In this document: positions 6,127 through 11,337 of the stretch, in pieces
Position numbering within the stretch: the stretch's first letter is position 1
How the letters are laid out: each line of letters opens with the position of its first letter
Assembly (NCBI GenBank): GCA_002435545.1
Contig: DJNB01000081.1
Location: forward strand, 2,496-13,832
Direction of reading: 5' to 3'
DNA length: 11,337 nucleotides
From: Lachnoclostridium sp. UBA6475
GTDB lineage: Bacteria > Bacillota > Clostridia > Lachnospirales > Lachnospiraceae
Notes under the pieces: generated by a model
Told to the model about the DNA's origin: nothing
Seen by the model: only the letters and a program-made list of their open reading frames with translations
The model's database searches: none
Position numbers and translations under genes: made by a program

Positions 6127-7698
6127 TTATTTCTCTTTATTTTTCTTCAAGATCATTCTCTTATGTTTTGAAGAGTACACCCAGTACTTTGAGGACAGTT
6201 TTTTACACTTGTTTGGCTTCATGGAAGACGTTTTTACTGCTTTTGCAAAGAAAGGTTTCCATGTAATATTCATGCTGCCATATGGTTTACCGGACTTGTA
6301 GTAGTTATCATAAACAGCCGCTTTGGCATAGATTCCGGCGATTTCGTAACGTCCCAGAATGCTGCCTTTTGAAATCTTGCTTCCTGCTTTTACTGCTGCA
6401 GTATTATAGTTGCATGCCGCTGCTTCTGAACTCTTCCCTTTTGCAGGGGAGGACTGGGTTCCTGCTATACCGCCTATATAACCGCCCGCACTTGATGATG
6501 CGGAAATCTTTGCCGTATTATAACAATTGCGGACATTAACGACAGATGCCACGACACCGCCTACCATTACGTCGCCACTGCTTACATTTGCCGAAACTTT
6601 TCCGGTATTATAACTTTCCGTGACCGAATATATATCTAAGCCGCCGACACCGCCTGCACCGGATAAGATGCGTGATTTCGTTTTCAATCCGGCAATTCCG
6701 GATATTTGAATGTCTCCTTTGTTGTAACATCTGAGAACTTTCGTCTTTTCACCGCTTGAACTGTTGGTGATTCCGACTGCAATAACACCAACCTGCTTAT
6801 TGTTGTTTGATGCAGTAATTTGTGCGGTATTATAACAAGATGTCATCTTATTGATCGTACCTGCAACGCCACATGCCAGTACGGTTCCGTTCGCAGAACC
6901 GGCGCCACTTACGTTCTTTGCCGTAACGGTTCCGGTATTTTTACTTGCAGCAATACTTTTAATTCCATCAAACAGACCAACTGCCGTAATCCCATCACTT
7001 CCCCAGCGAAGATCACCATTTATCGTAATCTTTCCTGAATTCGAACATTGTTTTGCCGTACCGTCACTTGCAAAACCGGCAATTCCACATGCAAAGCCAC
7101 CCGCTGAGTCTATGTTGTCCTGTTCTTCACTCTTTGTAAGGTCATACGCATTCACCGTGATATCTGCTTTATTTACACATTTAATAAAAGTACATTTTTC
7201 GCCCGGCGTTACTGCGATTCCTGCCGCATTACCTGCTGTACCGCCAACCGTTATTTTTCCGCTCGTTGTAATGTTTTCAAATGTACATTTCGTCGGGGAT
7301 GATACAAGCGCACATGCGTTTCCGCCTCCTCTTAGTGAGATATTTACATTGTTCATCTTTAAGTTTTTAAAAGTGGCATTATTCGCATAAGAAAAAAGAC
7401 TTGCAGAATCTGCCCAGTTATCGTCAGAATAGGTATAGCCGTTAATTGCGTGTCCTTTTCCGTCTAATGTCCCTGTAAACTGTGTTTCATACGTTTTAAA
7501 TAAAACGGTGTTTGCCGGAACCGTAATATCTTTTGTCAGATAATAACTGCCGGACGGATTATTTTCCATCTGCTGGAGATCGTCCGCTGAACTGATCGGT
7601 ATCTCCTGTGCTGCCTGTATTTTCTGCGACTGTGCCGCTATAAGACACACTGCCATAAAAACTACTGCAAGTATCCCTCTTGTCACTTTTTTACTCAT
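6127..7698 (-). CDS. Secreted GLUG-like repeat protein
   Basis: A 523-residue protein with a Sec signal peptide: basic MSKKVTR, hydrophobic GILAVVFMAVCLIAA, and likely cleavage after the Q-A-A region near residue 31. The start at 7696-7698 is preferred because AGGAGG is 7 nt upstream; the ATG two codons earlier is too close to it. The mature part opens with an ISSADDLQQ...YYLTKDI entry typical of GLUG-repeat surface proteins. It then carries about nine repeats built as (V/I)GG(V/I)A-x-n-C-(Y/S)-N-(T/S)-G-x-(I/V)-(T/S)-A, for example MTSCYNTAQITA, VTESYNTGKVSA and VRNCYNTAKISA, likely forming a right-handed beta-solenoid. The C-terminal ~40 residues are Lys-rich (KPNKCKKLSSKYWVYSSKHK). No LPXTG, membrane anchor or SLH domain is seen, so it is secreted or held by charge. 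An adhesin or matrix role is possible; function is unknown. Confidence 0.88.
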   Translation of the reverse strand: MSKKVTRGILAVVFMAVCLIAAQSQKIQAAQEIPISSADDLQQMENNPSGSYYLTKDITVPANTVLFKTYETQFTGTLDGKGHAINGYTYSDDNWADSASLFSYANNATFKNLKMNNVNISLRGGGNACALVSSPTKCTFENITTSGKITVGGTAGNAAGIAVTPGEKCTFIKCVNKADITVNAYDLTKSEEQDNIDSAGGFACGIAGFASDGTAKQCSNSGKITINGDLRWGSDGITAVGLFDGIKSIAASKNTGTVTAKNVSGAGSANGTVLACGVAGTINKMTSCYNTAQITASNNNKQVGVIAVGITNSSSGEKTKVLRCYNKGDIQISGIAGLKTKSRILSGAGGVGGLDIYSVTESYNTGKVSANVSSGDVMVGGVVASVVNVRNCYNTAKISASSSAGGYIGGIAGTQSSPAKGKSSEAAACNYNTAAVKAGSKISKGSILGRYEIAGIYAKAAVYDNYYKSGKPYGSMNITWKPFFAKAVKTSSMKPNKCKKLSSKYWVYSSKHKRMILKKNKEK

Positions 7699-7731
7699 AC
7701 TCATTCCTCCTAGTATTGATGATGTACTTAA

Positions 7732-7760
7732 ATCGTATCATAAAAGTTTGATAATTGCAA
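7732..7760 (-). promoter_or_regulatory. Predicted promoter of the GLUG-repeat gene
   Basis: TTGCAA (7755-7760), 17 bp, TACGAT (7732-7737) with an upstream TGn (extended -10) on the minus strand, about 33 bp before the start codon. It is of moderate quality. The rest of the 7699-7805 gap shows no strong terminator after the ATPase gene. Confidence 0.55.
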
Positions 7761-7805
7761 TATCTCCTCAACGCCAAACTCAATTTTAAAAAGGAATTTA
7801 TTGTT

Positions 7806-9677
7806 TTACAGTTTCAAAGCCCGTGTTGCGTTGAGAACTGCCAGTACCATAACACCGACGTCGGCAAAGATGGCAAGCCACATCCCGGCGATACCAAGTG
7901 CACCTAAGATCAGGCAGATTGCCTTAATTGCAAGGGCAAATACGATATTTTGTTTGACGATTTTCAACGTCTTTAACGAAATTTTCATTGCCAGAGAAAT
8001 CTTGGCAGGGTCGTCGTCCATCAATACGATGTCGGCTGCTTCAATCGCAGCGTCGGAACCCAAGGCTCCCATCGCGATACCGATATCGGCACGGGAAAGA
8101 ACCGGTGCATCGTTGATTCCGTCTCCGACAAATGCCAATTTTTCTTTTGCTGCCTTCTGCGCAAGAAGTTTCTCAACTTCATTTACTTTATCTGCCGGAA
8201 GAAGTTCACTGCACACCTTATCCATTCCGATTTCCTGTGCCACTCTTTCGGCGGTCTTTTTCGCATCTCCGGTCAGCATCACGGTCTGTTTTATGCCATG
8301 CTTTTTCAAACCGGAAATGGCATCTTTCGATGTCTCTTTGATCACATCCGAGATGGTGATACAACCGGCATAGTGGTTATCAACGGCTACGTATACCATC
8401 GTTCCTTCGTCATATTCCAGGCTTACAGAAATTTCCATTTTATTCATCAGACGGAGATTTCCGGCATATACCGTTTTTCCGTCTACAACCGCTTTCACAC
8501 CATGTCCGGCAATTTCTTCGATGTCATTGACGCGCTCCAGACTCATTTCTTTTCCGTATGCCTTTTTCAGGCTCACGCTGATCGGGTGGCTGGAACCACT
8601 CTCCGCATACGCGGCGTATTCAATGAGCTGTTCTTTGGTGATACCCTGTTCCGGATAAATGCCGCTTACTTCAAAGACACCTTTCGTAAGTGTACCGGTC
8701 TTATCAAATACGATATATTTTGTGTCTGCCAGTGCTTCCAGATAATTCGATCCCTTCACAAGGATTCCGTTTGTCGAAGCACATCCAATCCCTCCGAAAA
8801 AGCTAAGCGGAATGGAAATAACAAGAGCACATGGGCAGCTGATTACGAGGAACGTAAGAGCACGCACGATCCATTGCTGCCATGCCGGTGAAATTCCCAT
8901 AAGAAGGGAAATAAGCGGCGGCAGAATTGCCAATGCCAGCGCGCTGTAACATACTGCCGGCGTATAATATTTGGCAAATTTTGTAATAAAATTCTCCGAG
9001 CGGGACTTTTTCATACTTGAATTTTCCACCAGATCCAAAATCTTGGAAACGGTCGAATCTCCAAACTCTTTTGTCGTCTTTAATGTGATCGTACCCGTGA
9101 GGTTAATGCATCCACTGATAACTTCTTCGCCGCATTTTGCATTTCTCGGAACACTTTCTCCTGTCAATGCACTTGTATTTAACGTTGTATTTCCCTCTGT
9201 GATTACACCGTCAATCGGCACTTTCTCACCTGGATTTACAACGATTTCCGTTCCTATTTCCACATCATCCGGATCTACCTGTTCCAATTTTCCGTCCACG
9301 ATAATATTGGCATAATCCGGGCGGATATCCATCAAAGCTGTGATGTTTTTACGGCTTTTTCCAACCGCAAAACTCTGGAACAGCTCGCCAATCTGATAAA
9401 AAAGCATAACGGCACTTCCTTCGCGGAAATCTCCGAGAAGAATTGCTCCTATCGTCGCAACTGCCATCAGGAAATTTTCATCAAAGACCTGACGGTTCAA
9501 AATTCCCTTTCCCGCTTTTTTCAGAATGTCATATCCGATGATAAAATAAGGGATCAGATACAGGACTATCTGCGCGATCAACGGCAGTTCCACCAGTGTA
9601 TCTACAATCGATACGGCGACAAGAAGTACAAGGGATATAATAATCCGGTATAATACTTTTTTTTGCTTCTTCGTCAT
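7806..9677 (-). CDS. P1B-type heavy-metal ATPase, Zn/Cd/Pb exporter, lacking an N-terminal metal domain
   Basis: A 623-residue membrane ATPase that exports soft metal ions at the cost of ATP. The start at the ATG 9675-9677 is 9 nt after AGGAG; the GTG two codons earlier is too close to it. Domains: membrane segments from residue 8, TGES actuator loop (172-175), SCPCALVIS with the metal-binding C281-P-C283, DKTGTLT with phosphorylated D325, the SSHP motif (H364) of the nucleotide domain, TGDAKKTAERVAQEIG, and GDGIND hinge (518-523). Conserved K585 (AIKAICLILGALG) and D606 (FADVG...LNATRAL) in the last two helices mark the P1B-2 Zn(II)/Cd(II)/Pb(II) group. The usual N-terminal HMA domain and any His-rich loop are absent; the next upstream gene encodes a free HMA protein instead. 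Third gene of the ArsR-HMA-ATPase operon, 14 bp after the HMA stop codon. Confidence 0.95.
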   Translation of the reverse strand: MTKKQKKVLYRIIISLVLLVAVSIVDTLVELPLIAQIVLYLIPYFIIGYDILKKAGKGILNRQVFDENFLMAVATIGAILLGDFREGSAVMLFYQIGELFQSFAVGKSRKNITALMDIRPDYANIIVDGKLEQVDPDDVEIGTEIVVNPGEKVPIDGVITEGNTTLNTSALTGESVPRNAKCGEEVISGCINLTGTITLKTTKEFGDSTVSKILDLVENSSMKKSRSENFITKFAKYYTPAVCYSALALAILPPLISLLMGISPAWQQWIVRALTFLVISCPCALVISIPLSFFGGIGCASTNGILVKGSNYLEALADTKYIVFDKTGTLTKGVFEVSGIYPEQGITKEQLIEYAAYAESGSSHPISVSLKKAYGKEMSLERVNDIEEIAGHGVKAVVDGKTVYAGNLRLMNKMEISVSLEYDEGTMVYVAVDNHYAGCITISDVIKETSKDAISGLKKHGIKQTVMLTGDAKKTAERVAQEIGMDKVCSELLPADKVNEVEKLLAQKAAKEKLAFVGDGINDAPVLSRADIGIAMGALGSDAAIEAADIVLMDDDPAKISLAMKISLKTLKIVKQNIVFALAIKAICLILGALGIAGMWLAIFADVGVMVLAVLNATRALKL

Positions 9678-9691
9678 AAACACTCTCTCCT

Positions 9692-9910
9692 TTACAGGAA
9701 GATTTCACAATCGTCCTCTACCTTTTTACAATTTTTGTAAGCTTCTTTCATAACCGCATCTACATCGGCACCTTCTTCAAATTCCACTTTCAATTTCAAT
9801 GTCATAAAACTCAACGCAGCGTCTTTGACCCCTGCTGTATTTTTTACTGCTTCCTCCATCTTTGCTGCACAGTTTGCACAATCTACGTCTACTTTGTATG
9901 TTTTCTTCAT
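9692..9910 (-). CDS. Free-standing HMA metal-binding protein (metallochaperone-like)
   Basis: A 72-residue ferredoxin-like HMA domain of the beta-alpha-beta-beta-alpha-beta type. It opens with KTYKVDVDCANCAAKMEEAV, where D10-C11-x-x-C14 is the metal site; an acidic residue before CxxC is typical of Zn/Cd-type HMA domains, while Cu-type domains usually carry Met-x-Cys-x-x-Cys. It ends with KNCKKVEDDCEIF, two further Cys residues. The ATG at 9908-9910 follows GGAGG by 8 nt; an earlier in-frame ATG at 9925 has no SD. It lies between the ArsR-type regulator (27 bp) and the ATPase (14 bp) and probably supplies metal to the ATPase that lacks this domain, acting in trans. Copper handling is less likely given the ATPase type. 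Confidence 0.92.
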   Translation of the reverse strand: MKKTYKVDVDCANCAAKMEEAVKNTAGVKDAALSFMTLKLKVEFEEGADVDAVMKEAYKNCKKVEDDCEIFL

Positions 9911-9937
9911 GATAAAAACCTCCATTTTTTCACTAAA

Positions 9938-10303
9938 TTATTTTTGTTCTTCTTCAACATGTTCTACGCCCATACTCAATATGTTTCTCACATGTTCATC
10001 ATCCAATGCATAAAAGATGATCTTTCCTTCTCTCCGGAATCGAACAAGTTTTGCATCTTTCAAAATTTTGAGCTGGTGGCTGACTGCGGACTGGGACAGA
10101 TTCAATATCTGTGCCATATCACCTACGCACAATTCGGTTTCCAGCAGTGCATGCAGGATACGGATGCGGGTCGAATCTCCGAATACTTTAAAAAGTTCTG
10201 CGAGATCGTACAATTCTTCTTCTGCCGGCTGTTTGTCTAAAACCCGTTTTACCACATCGGCATGTACTGCCAGAAAATCACCATTTGTTTCTTGCTGTTT
10301 CAT
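9938..10303 (-). CDS. ArsR/SmtB-family metal-sensing repressor (Zn/Cd type)
   Basis: A 121-residue winged-helix dimeric repressor that leaves DNA when it binds metal. The helix-turn-helix is LCVGDMAQILNLSQSAVSHQLKILKDAKLV (58-87), with the wing at FRREGKIIFYAL. The alpha5 metal site is fully present in SmtB order: D102-x-H104 and H115-x-x-E118, matching Asp, His, His, Glu of known Zn(II) sensors. The alpha3N cysteine pair of CadC-type Cd/Pb sensors is not complete: E-L-C-V-G-D has one Cys where CadC has C-V-C. Zn(II) sensing is therefore more likely than Cd/Pb-specific sensing. The SD AAAGGAG lies about 8 nt before the ATG. First gene of the operon; an inverted repeat directly downstream of its promoter is the probable operator. 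Confidence 0.95.
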   Translation of the reverse strand: MKQQETNGDFLAVHADVVKRVLDKQPAEEELYDLAELFKVFGDSTRIRILHALLETELCVGDMAQILNLSQSAVSHQLKILKDAKLVRFRREGKIIFYALDDEHVRNILSMGVEHVEEEQK

Positions 10304-10332
10304 AAGTTCTGCTCCTTTCTCAAAATTTTATC

Positions 10333-10376
10333 ATATGAACAATTATTCATATTTACACATTTAATTATATTCATAT
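10333..10376. promoter_or_regulatory. ArsR/SmtB-type operator
   Basis: A perfect inverted repeat ATATGAA (10333-10339), 6 bp, TTCATAT (10346-10352), just after the predicted transcription start. A third TTCATAT (10370-10376) abuts the -10. The ATATGAAC...TTCATAT form is characteristic of ArsR/SmtB operators. Confidence 0.8.
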
Positions 10377-10392
10377 GTTTTGCATTTGTCAA
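10364..10392 (-). promoter_or_regulatory. Consensus promoter of the metal-efflux operon
   Basis: A perfect TTGACA (10387-10392), 17 bp and a perfect TATAAT (10364-10369) on the minus strand; predicted start near 10357, leader about 54 nt. A 14-bp palindrome TGAAAATATTTTCA (10401-10414) lies just upstream of the -35 and may be an UP element or incidental. Confidence 0.9.
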
Positions 10393-10433
10393 TACCTAAA
10401 TGAAAATATTTTCAAAAATTTCAGGTCTTTTCA

Positions 10434-10472
10434 TAAAACAAGCCGGACATCTCATTGGGAGAAATCCGGCTT
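10434..10472 (-). terminator. Rho-independent terminator of the DUF4867 gene
   Basis: An 8-bp stem AAGCCGGA/TCCGGCTT (10440-10447 with 10465-10472), with an inner TCTC/GAGA pairing, followed on the minus strand by GTTTTAT. The stem is strong, the T-tract short. It starts 24 nt after the stop codon and separates this gene from the metal operon. Confidence 0.75.
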
Positions 10473-10496
10473 CTATCGCAATCGTTATTCTATTTC

Positions 10497-11126
10497 TTAT
10501 TTTACAGATATATTTTCGCCTTTCAAACCATTGAATGCACCTTCGATCTTAGCATCCGGATGAGCGATCAGCCATTTGTTGCGAGCTACCAGAAGTTTAT
10601 CTTCTTTGGCTCCTTCCGGTTTTACAACCAGATCAAGGTTTGTGTCTTTTGGAAGAACGACTACACAGCGGAAGTTTGCACCGTCTACGCTGCATGGAGC
10701 ATAGTGAAGTGTCGTCGCATATACGTCGATCACCGTTCCCTTTGGTACTAAAAATGCCTCAATCTTAGATGTATCGTAGGTATCGTCTTCCTCAATATCC
10801 TGCTCACTTCCGATCAAAAGGATCAGATCGGTTGCTGCTACGTTGATCTCGGAAGAACGATGATATTCTACTGCATTCAAAAGATGGTTATTTCCATTGC
10901 AGTATCCGATCTGGATTGGAAGTCCGCCATACAGACTATCGGTAAAATCTTTCATTACCGGCAAAGCCTCCAAAGCGCTTTCCGATGGCACATAGACAAC
11001 TTCGTCATCCGGGCAGGGCATCTCCTGCATTTTTTCGATCAATGCATCAACATCATACTCTCCTGTCAGAACACGTCCATATTTTTTAAAGGATGCATCG
11101 GTTACTTTTTGAATCTGAATACTCAT
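10497..11126 (-). CDS. DUF4867 family cupin-like protein
   Basis: A 209-residue cytosolic protein of the DUF4867 family, which resembles ureidoglycolate-lyase-like cupins; no reaction is known to me. Two cupin-type blocks are visible: GNNHLLNAVEYHRSSEIN (78-95), with H81, E87, H89 and E93 as candidate metal ligands, and IEAFLVPKGTVIDVYATTLH (122-141) ending in H141, then APC. A C-terminal strand-and-tail region (NFRCVVVLPKDTN; LLVARNKWLIAHPDA) follows. The ATG follows AGGAGGG by about 10 nt. It has its own promoter and terminator and so is probably monocistronic. Sugar-acid or ureide metabolism is a guess from the fold; no neighbouring gene supports it. Confidence 0.85.
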   Translation of the reverse strand: MSIQIQKVTDASFKKYGRVLTGEYDVDALIEKMQEMPCPDDEVVYVPSESALEALPVMKDFTDSLYGGLPIQIGYCNGNNHLLNAVEYHRSSEINVAATDLILLIGSEQDIEEDDTYDTSKIEAFLVPKGTVIDVYATTLHYAPCSVDGANFRCVVVLPKDTNLDLVVKPEGAKEDKLLVARNKWLIAHPDAKIEGAFNGLKGENISVK

Positions 11127-11167
11127 AATTAAAATACCCTCCTAATATGATAAATTTTATTACTTAT

Positions 11168-11196
11168 ATTATACAATGACTTGTACAATTTCACAA
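11168..11196 (-). promoter_or_regulatory. Predicted promoter of the DUF4867 gene
   Basis: TTGTGA (11191-11196), 17 bp, perfect TATAAT (11168-11173) on the minus strand, about 40 bp before the start codon. The inverted repeats TTGTACAA (11181-11188) and AATTTC/GAAATT (11187-11192 with 11200-11205) overlap it and may be regulatory. Confidence 0.6.
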
Positions 11197-11203
11197 GATG
11201 AAA

Positions 11204-11337
11204 TTACCAGTTCTTCACGATCCATTTTCCGGTTTTGGACAAATGGCTCTTCTTAATATTGGTCGTCGTTTTGCACGACGGCTTTAAAAGCGCGGAAGTC
11301 TCATTTTTGTTGCAGAGACTCCATGCTATTCTGCCGA
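11204..11337 (-). CDS. C-terminal end of an unrecognised protein (5' part outside the window)
   Basis: One minus-strand frame stays open from the right window edge for about 43 codons and stops at TAA (11204-11206). It reads GRIAWSLCNKNETSALLKPS and continues Lys/Thr-rich to a final TGKWIVKNW. It carries two Cys residues, few acidic residues and an aromatic end. No family is recognised. The other two frames contain stops, which supports this one, but the piece is short. The next gene's -35 element begins 8 bp past its stop codon, so a terminator would have to overlap that promoter; only the weak AATTTC/GAAATT hairpin is seen. Confidence 0.5.
   Translation of the reverse strand, partial: GRIAWSLCNKNETSALLKPSCKTTTNIKKSHLSKTGKWIVKNW

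Noticed and set aside
6851..7390. 179-codon plus-strand open frame opposite the GLUG-repeat gene
   Set aside because: It is a shadow of the repeat-rich coding strand; there is no SD or recognisable motif.
6300..7400. Possible DNA tandem repeats or CRISPR-like array
   Set aside because: The periodicity is only at protein level (GLUG-type repeats); DNA units differ in sequence and spacing, and there are no identical repeats.
7801..8373. 190-codon plus-strand open frame
   Set aside because: It lies antisense to the conserved hinge and phosphatase motifs of the ATPase gene, which are clearly the coding strand.
10401..10414. Perfect palindrome TGAAAATATTTTCA as a second operator
   Set aside because: It is very AT-rich, unlike the ArsR repeat, and could arise by chance; noted only as a possible UP element.

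Overview
The window looks like a chromosomal stretch from a low-GC, Gram-positive anaerobe of the Clostridia, most likely a Lachnospiraceae gut commensal. The basis is gene content (DUF3791/DUF3990 cassette, DUF4867, a P-type ATPase with a separate HMA protein), strong AGGAGG-type ribosome binding sites and TTGACA-N17-TATAAT promoters. No taxonomic marker gene is present, so this is inference. Every gene I can support lies on the minus strand, so transcription runs from high to low coordinates.

The right half (about 6.1-11.3 kb) looks like ordinary chromosome. It holds the 3' end of an unrecognised gene (11204-11337), a DUF4867 cupin-like gene with its own promoter and terminator, and a metal-resistance operon in the order ArsR/SmtB-type sensor, free-standing HMA metallochaperone, P1B-type Zn/Cd/Pb ATPase. 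That operon starts at a consensus promoter with an inverted-repeat operator. A secreted GLUG-repeat protein with its own promoter and terminator follows. The sensor keeps a four-residue alpha5 metal site and the ATPase keeps the Lys/Asp pair of zinc/cadmium exporters, so the three proteins fit a Zn(II)/Cd(II)-induced efflux unit.

The left half (1-6.0 kb) is visibly more AT-rich and reads as an accessory or defence-type island. It holds: (i) an AbiEi/AbiEii-like two-gene toxin-antitoxin module under a consensus promoter, overlaid by four half-sites arranged symmetrically about one point; (ii) a translationally coupled DUF3791-DUF3990-DUF3791-like cassette whose middle member looks like an ADP-ribosyltransferase-fold protein; (iii) in the same operon, a YhcG/DUF1016-type nuclease gene broken by an internal deletion, with its C-terminal tail still readable in another frame; (iv) a single-domain bacteriohemerythrin lacking one canonical His ligand; (v) a degenerate stretch with a possible nucleotidyltransferase remnant; and (vi) a coupled two-gene unit at the left edge, made of a glycine-zipper, coiled-coil membrane-active-looking protein and an unrecognised partner cut by the window edge.

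Unit (vi) is the best candidate for an undescribed system. I cannot assign a biochemical function to either member, and the partner is incomplete here. No tRNA, rRNA, CRISPR array, transposase, integrase or attachment site was seen.
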